Shown in pieces: positions 53,901-64,000 of a DNA stretch of 64,000 bases (the first letter of the stretch is position 1; the number at the start of each line of letters is the position of its first letter). The notes beneath the pieces were generated by a model. That model saw only the letters and a list, made by a program, of their open reading frames with translations, was not told the origin of the DNA and made no database searches. Both the position numbers and the translations under genes were made by a program. The stretch is taken from contig CM082585.2 in assembly GCA_040954595.2 (NCBI GenBank), positions 4,712,001 through 4,776,000 of the forward strand. The letters are read 5' to 3'. This stretch comes from Balanoglossus misakiensis. Lineage: Eukaryota; Hemichordata.

Positions 53901-55723
53901 TCTGAATAGTTATAAGCTTTATAAACATAAATACACTATAATAGTCCAGTTAATGTAAAACCACCGGACAAGCATCATACTCAGTCTGCTAAATTTGAAT
54001 TTCTACTTTGGCAAAAGTTGACTGGAATGCATAAATATAATGCTTTGTTTTATGTGTCATTTTGTGAGACTTGTAAACACAAGTCATGGTGTTTTTTAAA
54101 ATTTCCCCCGATGACTTTTTTACTGAATGAAATAAATGTGGCTACTTCACATAACATTTGACATGTTATCAATTTTTTTTCATTCTTAGACAGTGAAAAC
54201 TCTTCCAAGTGTTTGTGCCAAAATAATGGAAATGAAGAGTGAATTATATGACAAGAAGTTCCCTGGCATTTATTGGACATTGTACATGGCAAAAATCAAA
54301 GAAAAATATCCCACAATTGACGAAAGTTTCTTACAAAAAGCCACCAACTATCTGCATGACATAGGAGAGGTCAGTAACAAGAAACTTCAGTATGTCATTG
54401 ATAATAATTTATCTAAATCTCACCACATGCCAGCCATATTATTTTGTTGGAGCTTATAAGTTAAATTTCATATTGTGCCTTGCATACAGAAATGCGCAAC
54501 ATGCAGATTTTCATGTATCGAAATATTTCTTTTCTTGTGTACAGCTTTTGTTTGTGAAGAAGTCATCTTCAGAAAGAGAAGATGTCGTGGTATTGGATCC
54601 AAACTGGTTGTGTTACAGGATATTTGGACCAATGTTGGCTACCCATTTATTTGCACAGTTCAGTTCCAGATTCGAGAGAGATTGTTTTCAAACCTTGGAT
54701 AAGATAGAACATGTACTTGGTGAAGGTGTAAACATCAAACTTCTCATCGACCTTCTAGAGGATTTTGAGCTTCTCTGTCCAGCACATGATATCACAAAGA
54801 CTGGGGAGAAACTTTTCTTCATACCAGGGCTTCAAGACGATGATATGCCTAAAGATCAATGGAAATTGAATCGCATGAAGAAAATCTACCGTGGAATACG
54901 GTTTGAATGCCATGATGAATCAGATTCCTTTACGGCAGGCTTTTTCCCAAGATTACAGACCCGTCTATATAAGCGTTTCACAGAGCTTGGCCAACCGCCC
55001 AGTGGCATATGGAGAAATGGTATCAAAGTGTGCCATAATGTTGAGGGTCTTGTCTTTATGACCAATGGCAGAAGGGCAGTCAATGTCTGCGTACGAGTTG
55101 AAGACAAGAAGTTGATTGGTAAGGGCCATGAGCTTCTTGAGATGGTTTCCAAAGACATACAGGATGTCTTCTCAATCGCATGTCCAGGCAACAGAATGAA
55201 TCAGCTTATCCTGAGTGCAGATTCTCTTGCAAACCACGATATGGAACAAGTTGGGTTTTACACTCTCGACGTTGTGCTACGTGCAGAAGACATGGGAAAG
55301 AAAGTGTACAACAAAAAAGTTGGTAAAGCAGAAGATGTTTGTGACCTGCTTTGTCAAGGTCATGACACAACAATCTTACTGAAGAAGTGGAAAGGCTGTG
55401 ATATCAAATGGATGCTTGAAAAAACCAGAGAAACACTGACCCTGACAATGGAAACTGAAACTATAGAGCCTCAGCACTATGGCAAAATGGCTGAACATAT
55501 GGGAATCGGGAACACAGATGTCATGTTACTGAAAGAAGCGGCACGTCTGGCAGGCAAACCAGTTACAGACTGCATCTTCGACGAGTGGTGTCGTAGATGC
55601 GCAGAGAAGCAACACCAACAAAGCAACTTTGAGAATCTGTTGGCAATATTCCGCACCATGGGAAGAGACGATATGGTCGGATTGATTGAACAGATGTTCG
55701 AGAAATTGGAAGAACGAAGATAG
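43172..55723 (+). CDS. Ankyrin-Roc-COR-Death protein (DAPK1-like ROCO without visible kinase)
   Basis: The visible exons all join in phase and give 1267 residues. Exons: 43172-43282, 44811-44909, fourteen tandem ankyrin exons within 46028-49446, 50331-50444, 51660-51728, 51909-52028, 52243-52482, 53329-53473, 53736-53884, 54190-54369 and 54545-55723 (TAG). Order: ~18 ankyrin repeats (residues 1-597), Roc GTPase (598-815), COR (from ~816) and a C-terminal Death domain. DAPK1 has ankyrin-Roc-COR-Death after its kinase; here no kinase is seen, and the start codon was not found, so the 5' end may be missing. Such proteins are GTP-regulated signalling scaffolds, and Death domains recruit death or immune partners (family knowledge). 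Total coding length 3804 nt is divisible by three, arguing for a working gene. Confidence 0.88.
43300..43440. repeat. Foldback hairpin with d(GCGAAGC) apex, next to an exon donor
   Basis: The arms GAGAATAATGAACGCCCCAA and the matching TTGGGGCGTTCATTATTCTC close a ~140-base foldback. The inner stem CATAATATAC/GTATATTATG is exact around GAGGCGAAGCCGA (43364-43376). It begins 17 bases after the donor of the 43172-43282 exon. Confidence 0.93.
45003..45250 (+). repeat. Left flank of copy B, matching 25388-25580 in copy A
   Basis: Shared GGATGAATCTTTCATGGACA, AGAGTGTCATTTAAACCATG and TTTTCTCTTGCTGCAAAGAG fix the start of the duplicated block. In copy B it is ~800 bp further from the array than in copy A. 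The 45250-45990 interval is non-coding as far as I can see. Confidence 0.85.
46028..49446 (+). CDS. Array of 14 near-identical single-repeat ankyrin exons
   Basis: Exons: 46028-46126, 46277-46375, 46513-46611, 46774-46872, 47035-47133, 47296-47394, 47557-47655, 47818-47916, 48079-48177 (99 nt each), 48340-48444 (105), 48590-48691 (102), 48837-48935, 49105-49203 (99) and 49345-49446 (102). Each encodes exactly one repeat (Y/D/N-GDTPLHSAARFGDEGRVR, then LLLEHKAD) and is bounded by phase-0 introns, so units can be gained or lost without breaking frame. Two end types alternate: ADANIQNK and ADVTIQNK. Longer exons insert one or two residues in the helix 1 turn (AAARF, ARWFG). Introns are ~135-165 bp, near-identical, with TTTG microsatellites and a constant CTTACAG acceptor. 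Confidence 0.92.
49911..50050. repeat. Foldback hairpin, copy B counterpart of 27659-27801
   Basis: Same arms (TAGCAATAACCCCCGCCTCA at the left, GGGGGTTATTGCTTA at the right), near-identical to the copy A hairpin, so it predates the duplication. Confidence 0.85.
50331..51728 (+). CDS. Ankyrin-ROCO gene: last two ankyrin exons, joined by a GC-AG intron
   Basis: 50331-50444 (38 codons) reads DGNTALHMAAMGEGHDRDYG, then LLLQYGADIDCKNK. Its donor is AAG|GCAATA, not GT. 51660-51728 (23 codons) reads TGQTPLDVAENYSARNVL and ends YIR|GTGAGT. Both keep phase 0. The copy A counterpart of the first exon is broken, while the second survives intact. Confidence 0.82.
50609..51010 (+). mobile_element. ~400-bp insertion specific to copy B, retroposon-like 3' end
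   Basis: Copy A runs directly through this point (near 28488), while copy B has an extra ~400 bp that is strongly C/T-rich. It includes a CAATAAAGCACTGCC motif near its right side. The 97-codon frame inside is low-complexity and not recognised. The insertion lies inside the GC-AG intron. Confidence 0.6.
51909..53884 (+). CDS. Ankyrin-ROCO gene: Roc GTPase domain exons
   Basis: Exons: 51909-52028, 52243-52482, 53329-53473 and 53736-53884. The G1/P-loop is FFAGDGGVGKTTLFKSL. The G3/switch II is WDFAGQAEYY, with the Asp-x-x-Gly seen in Ras-like proteins and Gln following. The G4 position reads VASRADKLENE, where the usual Asn/Thr-Lys-x-Asp is replaced by Ser-Arg-Ala-Asp. The domain should bind GTP at the P-loop, and the altered G4 may reduce guanine specificity. 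The third exon ends in phase 1 at CTAG|GTTGGT, directly beside a (TGTA)n array. Confidence 0.9.
53475..53592. repeat. (TG)n(TGTA)n microsatellite touching a splice donor
   Basis: About 24 TGTA units after a short TG run, beginning two bases past the donor of the third Roc exon (53473). A fragment of the family C element (GGGGTGAAAGGGTTAATGA) follows at ~53597. Confidence 0.95.
54190..55723 (+). CDS. Ankyrin-ROCO gene: COR and Death domain exons
   Basis: 54190-54369 encodes the start of COR (FPGIYWTLYMAKIKEKYP). The long last exon 54545-55723 (392 codons plus stop) contains the COR hallmark VVVLDPNWLCYRIFGPML and a winged-helix-like part (GVNIKLLIDLLEDFELLCPA, then LFFIPGL). The final ~85 residues look like a Death domain: HYGKMAEHMGIGNTDVMLL, then FDEWCRRCAEK, then LLAIFRTMGRDDMVGLIEQM. 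COR mediates dimerisation in ROCO proteins, and Death domains bind other Death domains (family knowledge). No disruption is seen. Confidence 0.9.
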
Positions 55724-56850
55724 ACTGAATGCAGAACTTGTGCTGAAAAATAAGCAGAAAGTATGTGAAAACCGGAATTCATTTGTGTCGAATTCCACCC
55801 ACTAACCCTAAACCATGTGTGTGAAATGAATATCAGAATTTTAAGAATTTGTCTATTCACAGGATGTCAATAGACGCAACGTATGGACATGGAAACCAAT
55901 CATTCATAAAGTTAACATGAATAACTTTACTTAGAGTTAATACCTTGTCAAACAAATCAGAAAATTAATATCTTTTCTCATGTTATGTTACCCAGAAAAT
56001 CACTCATTTGAACAACAGACTTCTGAAGGAAAAGTTACCTGAGAGTAGAATATTATTGATTGGTAGAATGGTATTCTTTCCAAGGCATTTTGCGCTAGTA
56101 CAATAGTGTAGTTAGATTTTGTGTTTTTTATGGATATTCTGAACAACCGTTTGTTTTCATACAATCTGTTCCTTGTTTCTTGATGGCAACTTGTCAAAAC
56201 TCAATGAAGTATATGTAATGTTTGTGTGCAAAAATATTACAGTATACTTTCAATCACACACACACACACACACGCATACACACAGACAGACAGACAGACA
56301 TAATTGATACCAAGCAAAGAAGTCATGATGAACCAATATCTTTTATTTTTAATGGCAGCATTTTTTTAAAGATGCACTTTACTTTTATCAAATAATATGA
56401 TTGTACAATTGATGCTCTTTAATAGGACATAGGTTTTATTGAAATTTGCCTTGTGTGTCCAAATATTCATTTATGTGTTTGTTATACACATTCATATTTG
56501 AGTTGTCTGGATAGATTCATGGGGAAATTCAAAATACCTGCCTTGCATTAAAATTCATAAATTTTCAAGTATTTTCAAATATTTTCATTGGAAAATGCCC
56601 ATAGAATTACATAAAGATGCTGAAAATCTTTACCATATCACAACATGCACCACTAGAAACCTGGAGTTATTGTCCGTTTACGATACAAAGACAAATTGAT
56701 GTTTTTTAATAAGTTAATTGACTGTCCTAATGTTTTATGACATTTCCTTTAGGTTTGGAGAAGTGTTTATTGGTGCAAAAGTTAAGTGAGAAGAGTCAGT
56801 TTTCTATAATGAGTACTGGTATGTCACTGATGTCAACGGTTTGTCTCGTC

Positions 56851-57135
56851 ACCCTTTCACCACAATGGTTCAGTCCAAACCCATTGTTTGCTATGGTGAG
56901 GTTGGACCTCTAAAGAGGGAACTGGGGGTCGAAGGGTTCAAGTTCAGCTTTGTGACTCTCATCTCGGCTAGTATGTCCAATTTTGGGGGAACCACTTGCC
57001 AATACTGGCTGCAGAGTATATTTATGTGTATGATCTCGTTCTCGCATACTTCCATGTCTGAGCCGGAGCCAGTGTTGGAAAAATCAAGTTTTACAGGGAA
57101 TGGCTGGAAAGATGGTGGAGATGATGCGATTCCCA
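56851..57135. repeat. Right end of copy B, near-identical to 30347-30647
   Basis: It starts with a family C element and continues ~200 bp of nearly perfect identity to copy A, up to GTGGAAGTAT. Open frames exist on both strands here; see the minus-strand candidate at 57091-57494. Confidence 0.85.
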
Positions 57136-57494
57136 ATGTAGTGGAAGTATCTTTAGGTCTCTTTGAAGATGCGCTGCTGGGTCACTGATTTCCGTGCACA
57201 CATTTTGATAATGCAACACTCTGTCACCACTTTCTGTGCACACATTTTGATGATGAGACATTCTGTCACCATTTCCCGTGTAGACATCAACGTGGCTGGA
57301 ATTCTGTCCCGTCGACGCACTTTCATCCACAGTCATATACACCGCCACCGGGCCATCCAAACGGCCTCGAACAGTTTTCTTCGGGAACCTATCACGGGGG
57401 TGATACCAAGTTTTCTCAGAATCCCGACTGCCTTCATTCTCTGTGACAGTAATGTGTCCTAAATACCACAGGAAGTTGATAATTATTGGTATAT
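57091..57494 (-). CDS. Possible terminal exon of a membrane protein, minus strand
   Basis: On the minus strand, a long pyrimidine tract ending CCCTTTCAG precedes an open frame running to a stop at 57091. It begins with a hydrophobic stretch (IPIIINFLWYLGHITV), then a hydrophilic tail with three ~14-residue repeats (like QNVCTESGDRVLHY) made by a 42-bp tandem repeat at 57181-57305. Base composition is richer in G+C than the surroundings. The last ~20 codons fall inside the segment shared with copy A. Protein family not recognised; no upstream exon could be assigned. It could also be non-coding. Confidence 0.35.
57181..57305. repeat. 42-bp tandem repeat, 3 copies
   Basis: Units start at 57181, 57223 and 57265 (GTCAC.A.TTTC.GTGCACAC ... 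CATTCT). A period of 42 keeps reading frame, which fits coding use on the minus strand but does not prove it. Confidence 0.8.
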
Positions 57495-57678
57495 CTGAAA
57501 GGGAAAAAAAGAAGAAAAAAAACCTTGCTGAGCTTATTGAAAACAAGTGACCTAGCATTGACATAGCATGCCTGTGATATGACAATATTCCGTAAATTCT
57601 GTCTAAACTGAAACCTGTCTAATTTTAATGAGAGTGCAAATTCAACGCATTGATTCGAATAGGCAACATCTGGGAATG

Positions 57679-58944
57679 TAGTCTCTGTTACCCAGAGCCC
57701 TCTGCTTCTTCCGTTGGGCACTCCAATAAGAGGGTCTGGGGAAACAGTAGAGTACTATGCGCGTCAAAGAGACCTGCCATATATGTTGGTAGCCAACGTA
57801 TATGGCAGGTCTGCAACAAATATGGCAGGAAGTGTATAACATGGCCGACCTGCGGTATTTGTTGCAGACCTGCCACATACGTTGCCCTGCATGGTGCCAG
57901 GTCCACTTAGGCCACACCCAGGAATTGTATACCATGGCAGTTCAGAGAGTCTCCGAACAACATATATGACAGGTCGCAGAGCCGCCTGACTCCCAAACAC
58001 GGACTGCACAGAGAACGGTCATAAATTGGCTCTATTAAATTGGGGGTTATCGTCACGAATTACGTGTACGGGCTACTATTTACATTGAATAAAGACTTAG
58101 AATACGTCACGGTTTGTCGTAATTAATGAGTGTATTTGAAATAAAAGGACAATTTACGTCCGTTCTCTGTGCAGTCCGTGTTTGGGAGTCAGGCCGCTCT
58201 GCGACCTGCCATATATGTTGTTCGGAGACTCTCCGACCTGCCATATATGTTGCATCTATGTCGGAGACTCTCTGACCTGCTATATTTTTGTTGCCTTGAT
58301 TAAATAGAGGGTTTATACTCATGAAATACCAACATCAGTTTTTACTTACGTATTTTAAGTCTTTATTCAATGTAAATAGTAGCCCGTACACGTAATTCGT
58401 GACGAAAAACCCCCAATTTAATAGAGCCAACAAATATGGCAGGTCAGAGAGTCTCCGAACAACATATATGGCAGGTCGCAGAGTAAGTAGGGAGCCCTCC
58501 ACGCCAGGGACTACAGTCACGTGTTACATGATTGATGCAACTCATATGGCAGGTCAATGGGTCTCCAAATAGTTGACATTCAGGCTCGAGACGCGCGTAG
58601 TACCCCTATCTGGGGAAACCCCATAGAAAACTCTCCGGGCAAAGATAGCCGACTTGAGACAAAAGCGATGCATGGTGGTCGACATTTATGACATACGATA
58701 TTATGATATAACGATATTAGAAAACTATTTACCAAACTTCTCTCTCTCTTTTCAATTTGAAGACAGTTTTAGCAGGTCTAGTACTTCTCAGCGTGTTTTT
58801 TTATGTTTGAGGCTGCAACCATCATGCATCGCTTTTGTCTCAAGTTGGCCATCTTTGCCCGGAGAGTTTTCTATAGGGTTTCCCCACACCCTCTTTCTGG
58901 AGTGCCCAACGGAAGAAGCAGAGGGCTCTGGGTAACCGAGACTA
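57679..58944. mobile_element. Family J element split by a nested foldback element
   Basis: Left end TAGTCTCTGTTACCCAGAGC and right end GGGTAACCGAGACTA match the 30648-30960 copy. The J sequence breaks at 57745 and resumes at 58609, with TCTGGGGAAAC present on both sides of the insert. Confidence 0.8.
57746..58608. mobile_element. Nested foldback element K (863 bp)
   Basis: The ends AGTACTATGCGCGTC and GACGCGCGTAGTACCCCT are inverted. Two internal palindromic pairs are present: 57945-58020 with 58155-58230 (TCTCTGTGCAGTCCGTGTTT and its complement), and 58036-58105 with 58350-58428 (AATTACGTGTACGGGCTACT and its complement). ATATGGCAGGTC recurs about eight times in both orientations. TCTGGGGAAAC flanks it on both sides (57735-57745, 58609-58619). 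Confidence 0.8.
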
Positions 58945-59063
58945 CTGGGAATGGAGTGGGCCAGTGGTTATACATGTATTGACCAGTTGCCAAAGCTTCC
59001 CGGTCTGATAAAACCAGCCTGCCGAGGCTTGTATAAAAATTGTTTTGTCTGAATACATTGCGT

Positions 59064-59287
59064 GTGACATAATGTTTTCTATATATCATTTAATAATATT
59101 CCTCTTTTGGCACTTTTCATAAAATAACGATTTAGTAACATTGTTTTCTACGTGTAAGGCTGTGGAATGTGATAACCATGCACTGCATGTCGGTTGTCAC
59201 CTACATTAATTGGCTCTCTTCTAGCCTATATCCCGTGAATAAACATTAATTAAAAGTTTTATGGTCACCTCTTATTTACAGATGCCT
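59064..59287 (+). repeat. Dispersed repeat X, second copy
   Basis: Matches 24816-25048 in the same orientation. It is preceded by the repeat shared with 42705-42790 and followed by a family F remnant and a family C element (59430-59519). Confidence 0.8.
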
Positions 59288-62200
59288 ATGTGGTCAAAAA
59301 GGCGTGTCTAAGTCTTTATGACCGTGTGGTGGCGCCCTTTTTTTCATGTGTGCCACCCACTGGAAGTCTGTGATTTGCTACATTTGAATTTGATGTTGGC
59401 AATGGTGGTTAAATTTGCACTGTAAACCTTTAACCCTCTCACCAGAATGGTTCAGTCCAAACCCATTGTTTTCTATGGTAGGGTTGGACCTCTACAGAGG
59501 GAACTGGGGGTGAAAGGGGGAGAGAGAGAGAGAGAGAGAGAGTGTGTGTGTGTGTGTACATAAAAGCATGATGCATGTATATACAGACAGACAAACATAC
59601 AGGTGACGGACAAATCCCATAATCACCCACAGGAATATAATTTCATACCAAATAGAGGCTATAACAGGTCTATTCAAATCATATAACAAATAATGTTGCA
59701 TAACCAGAGAGATCTAAAAAATCTTTCATTCCAAGTAGAACATTTTCCAGTGAGTTCTTTGTAGTGCTTCCACTCAAACAATGACATGCAGAGCCAAAAA
59801 ACAAAAAAGAATGTTTTGTGAAGTCTTACATAACAAACCTATATACCTCACTGCCGGGTTGACACGCAATTATGTCTTTCATGTTCATATACATAACAAA
59901 AGACCGAGATTTCCCTTTTAAATCATTCTCTCAATTAAGCTATTGTTTAGCGTTTGCGAAACTATGCCAGGAATGGCCTACAACCTGTGTCTGCAGCATT
60001 TCTAGAAAAGTCGACGCATTAGTGATGCAAATTATCTGTGTCAGGACATGCGTGGACACATCTTCGCCCGTCAAGGTCTTGTTGTCCGCAAAAATAGGAA
60101 GGAAGTCAACGACCAGTGCCAGCGGACGATAGCATGGGGACATACAACTTCTGAGAAATATATTTTTGACTTTTTGATTTCCCCTTAATTTTTTCCACAC
60201 GTATATGGCCAGTTTTAGTCATGCGTATCTACTGCCATGTGAAAGTGAAAAAGAAAAAAATTAAATTGCCACTTATACAAGCTTTATGCAACTCAGCACA
60301 AAGCTCTTTCTCTGAGTCTGTTCAAAATTTAAATGTTTACATCATCGGCAGGTCAACAAACTAAGGTTCGAAAGAAATCCATGGTACTTTCTTTGGTTTG
60401 AGTGAACAGATTTATTTATTTTAAACTACTAATAAAATTGACTTTAGGCTTTGAAGTTATTTTCATGAATGATATTAACATAGAGGCTGTACTTCATAAT
60501 CATAAGTTTGTCCGCTCTCATGAAAAAAAGCGAGAGAAAAGTATAATTATAGCATGCTGTGATTTCATGTGATTTCAGGTTGTCATTTCCTCTGGAGAAA
60601 AAATTGTCCCAGTCAAATAAAATGTTTAATTGTTAGTCATTTTTGGTCCACATGCCACTGTTGAAGGACTTAGGATATATCTGAGTCCATAGAAACCCTG
60701 CAAAGCAAAATTTCTGTATCTTTAGGTGAACTTGTATTTTAAAAGTGAATATTCATGACTATTGTATTTGAGTCACAACTCTGTAACCCCTGTTTCCCTA
60801 CAGAGGCCAAACTTTACCTCAGAAAACAATGGAATTTGGCCAAACCATGGTAAGGGTTAATTAAGCTTATAGATCCGTTGACCCTGAATGAAGGTTTTAA
60901 AACTTTTGACCACTTCTGGTACTTTGCAACTTCAAGATTAGAGTATTGGCTCGTGTGATTTTCAAGTGAAACACTGAGTTGTACGTGCAGGGGCTACGTA
61001 AACAGAATTACAGGAAGAGTTCCACCTATTGCATGTACACACAGATTAAGATCATTTTCCAGCTAATATCATTGAATTACCTTCCTCTTTACTGAAAAAA
61101 AAATTTAACTACAAAATTCACAACAGCAAATAAAGTTTAAAACAATGATATCACTGGTGATCAAGACTTGAAAATCATTAAAGTCTTAAACAGAAAATAT
61201 GCCACTATATTCCTCATCAACATTTGCATCAAAGTTAGCGAATGAATGAAAGTTATTTGAACCATGCATCTCCCCTATCTTGTCTTAATTGTCATGTGAG
61301 TGGGTCCGAACGAATTCCCATGCTTGTTATGTCATGCCCAGCGGTGGGTTCATTGCCCCTATTCAAGTGCCATTCTCAAACATTTGCATTGAAGACCTGG
61401 GTGAAGAGGAACGACAAGTGAATTGCATTGTCGTTCGTCCATTCACATCTCTATGGGGCAATCACAGCTGCATAAAAGAGAGAGGTGCACTTTGCTGTCC
61501 CCCCTCCCAGCTCTCTCGATTGTTTTAAGTCATAAAACGCGATTGAAAAGATGGAGTCTCCCCCGGGGTTAATTAATCCAGATTTTCAGCTCACAGCCGG
61601 CCTGGCGTGCATTGACATTTGCACTTTGCGAGGAGCACTGCGTCACGAAAATCTCAGAATGCGCATTATGCCTATAACTCAATTATCTATCTCACATAAG
61701 AAAATTCAAATCATGGTGACCGTGACTCCCTTCGTGTTGAATCAAGTTTGTCGGTTGATTTTTGACAGGCGTTCTTGTAGAACGGTACATTTTTGAATAT
61801 GTGAGGACACTACAAAGAGTTAGATTGACAGAGCTGGTTCAGAAAATCACAACTTTTCAATTTATATAATCATAACAGGAGTGTAGAACTGAAAGGAGAA
61901 AAAAAGTGCACGAAACAGTGAATTTATAAAAAATGAAAAAAAGGAAATAAACTTAAACATGTTGATATCCAAACAAAACGTGATTGCCCACCTATTGACA
62001 GCTCATTTAATTTCAGATGAAACCTGTCTAGTACAGAAATACTGAGGATATAAACCAATACTTGACCAAATGCACACAGGAATAGCAGAATGTAATCTAG
62101 CAGCACAGAATAAAACCGTGTTTGACAGCACAAATATTTCAAACTACTATTTTTATTTCAATTGGCAGCATGCAATTATTTCCTAAAAAAGAAATAAAAA

Positions 62201-64000
62201 TATTTTATTGTACAGGAATGCTTCTATTTTTCCCCTTTTTTCTTTTGCTTCATTTTGCAAAAGATTATCAAAAGGATGTTTATCTGTTATTGTGATTTTC
62301 AGTAGATTTGAATAAGATACAGCAGTTGTATAACCTTGATCTATTGTAAAAGAGAAAAAAAAGTGAAAAAAGAAGATGCAGTTAAGTCGCACATAAAAGA
62401 AAAGCAAGAATCTAAGCTTTAGCTCTTTAACTCTTTCAAAGTATCTCTTCTACAAGGACACGTCGGTTTTCTAACTGACCTGGACAAAGTAGCGATTACC
62501 GCTAGGTTTGACCACCCCTTCCATTCCAACAGTCTTGAATAAAATGCTCAGCAATGTGTAATTTGTAATGCAAATGTTTAGGTTCATTCCTCTTCTAAGG
62601 TGAAACCCAGAATTTGAACAAATTCATCTGCATAAAATTGAACACAGAAATCCTAAGTATTCATTTATCTACCAATATCTGTGTTTATTTGCATGACTTC
62701 ATAGTACACTGTGGATAGTTAGTGTACCACATTGCATTTCAGAGTAGGGCTATTCAAACAATTCGAGAAATGTTACTTTTATTTATGTACTTGTCAAATT
62801 TGGAAATAATCTTTGTTATATTCAAGTTATATACATGTCTCCCCAGTGAAATTTTTGAATGCAAAAAAATGAAAAATTAAGGAAATCTTAGTAAACTACA
62901 AACTTTTAATTAATATAATCTGAACAGGAAATAGGAGACACTTGAATAGAAATGCCTGAGTCAAGGTTTGTGAATATCCAACATGAAGATAATGAATCAT
63001 TGTCATCAAATTTAAATCTTAAAACACTAATTATTACAGTATGCATAAGTGAATATTGATTTTCCCATATTCTGTGGTTAATGCAAACGGAGGCCCTTTT
63101 TCACGTGAATAGACACAATCTTTCTATCCTGATTAAAACACTCGATATGAGGAAGAATTTTAACTGTTGACTTTGTTTGTCAACTGTTAAGTTTGTTCAT
63201 TTTAACTGCATGTTAAGTTTGTTTTATTTTACTACTTCGCAAGCAAAAGTTTTTCACTTTTAGCTATAGTGTTGCAACCAAAAGTGATGCATTCGTTCTG
63301 AAGAGAAATTAAACTTAAACATGAAGAAACTGTGGAATTTTCTGTAATAAAAGCAATTGCTGTGATGAGCTTTATTCCAAAGTTGCGGATTTGAAAAAAG
63401 AAACTGTCATAGCCGAGTGGATTACCTGTATGGCACTTGATCAATCTGTCTAGGTTGTTTTGTTATTCAGTTACTTTGTATACAGCCTTACAGGCCACGT
63501 AGTAGTCACATTATGTAACTTTTTTACTGCCAACACCTAGGGATGCAGGGTTTATCAGTGAAACGATATCAATCACACCTACTCAGTATGATTCTGTGAT
63601 TTGTCAAGCTGATGTTGAAAAATATTGGGGATTATGTGTGTAATGTAACAGTTTACTCAAAGCAGAACTTATGTGTGTGTGTGACTTTGATGTTGAACTC
63701 TAGGTGGGTTACACAAGGTCACTGACTCTGATGTACAGTATGCAAATTAGCCTAAATGAGATTCCATTATTATAATGAAAGAGCTGATGACATTTGTGTT
63801 ATATAATATACTGTTGTGCCTTTTAAACGCAGTGCACAACACCAGGCATAACACACAGTGGCAAAAACAGAGCAATTAATACAGTTGATAAAATAAAAGT
63901 TTAAAAGCTATGGTTATTCCTTATTCCAATTTTCACGCAAGGAAATTGACCTGTCTGTGTCCTGCAGCTAAACAAGATTCTCACTCGCAATATATGTAGT
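59288..64000. other. Right-hand spacer, no gene recognised
   Basis: It contains family F (59288-59425) and family C (59430-59519) elements, and a (GA)n(TG)n microsatellite at 59519-59558. Two less AT-rich patches stand out: 59940-60135 and 61290-61770. The first has an unrecognised minus-strand open frame (LALVVDFLPIFADNK...). The second contains TTAATTAATCC and TGCGTCA and could be regulatory. Beyond 61800 I see only AT-rich sequence without exons. Confidence 0.5.

Noticed and set aside
59940-60200. Minus-strand 86-codon frame with a plausible acceptor and a GTTGTA donor
   Set aside because: Looks somewhat protein-like, but the family is not recognised, the opposite strand is also open, and no partner exon was found. 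Kept only as a note in the right-hand spacer entry.

Overview
This is a 64 kb piece of an animal nuclear genome, AT-rich and intron-dense, most likely from a marine invertebrate. The genes are vertebrate-like: a sentrin protease, an ABCC5/MRP5-type transporter and an ankyrin-Roc-COR-Death protein. That fits an invertebrate deuterostome such as amphioxus or a hemichordate, but the species cannot be fixed from the sequence. Every clear exon has GT-AG borders except one GC-AG intron. Introns and spacers are full of short inverted-repeat (MITE-like) elements, foldback hairpins and microsatellites.

Layout on the + strand. (1) 324-1337: the last two exons of a Ulp1/SENP (C48) cysteine protease that enters from the left edge. 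(2) 6013-24080: a complete 22-exon ABCC5-like transporter of about 1554 residues. It has a long acidic N-terminus, TMD1, NBD1, TMD2 and NBD2. There is a one-base reading-phase conflict at the exon 12/13 junction, and exon 12 is bracketed by 118-bp inverted repeats. (3) 25290-30647: copy A of a segmental duplication, a decayed relic of the ankyrin-ROCO gene with five tandem ankyrin exons, a frameshift, a stop and a 3991-bp deletion. (4) 30648-35691: intergenic, with several mobile elements and a 32-34-bp tandem repeat interrupted by a ~1 kb hairpin-rich insertion. (5) 35692-41644: a ~6 kb minisatellite of about 108 units of 53-56 bp, with higher-order structure. (6) 43172-55723: copy B, an open ankyrin-Roc-COR-Death gene. 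At its core are 14 single-exon ankyrin repeats that are nearly identical in both exon and intron. (7) 57091-57494 (- strand): a possible terminal exon of a membrane protein at the duplication border. (8) 57679-58944: a foldback element nested in another inverted-repeat element. (9) 59288-64000: no gene recognised.

The genes do not form an operon or an obvious pathway. The most dynamic part is the ankyrin/Roc-COR-Death locus, where ankyrin exons multiplied as exon-plus-intron cassettes and the locus was duplicated and partly deleted. Proteins of this architecture are related to DAPK1 and act as GTP-regulated signalling scaffolds linked to cell death. No kinase domain was found here.

The most unusual DNA signal is a set of foldback hairpins with different arms but a similar apex. 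Several of these apices contain C(GNA)G mini-loops of the exceptionally stable d(GCGNAGC) type.
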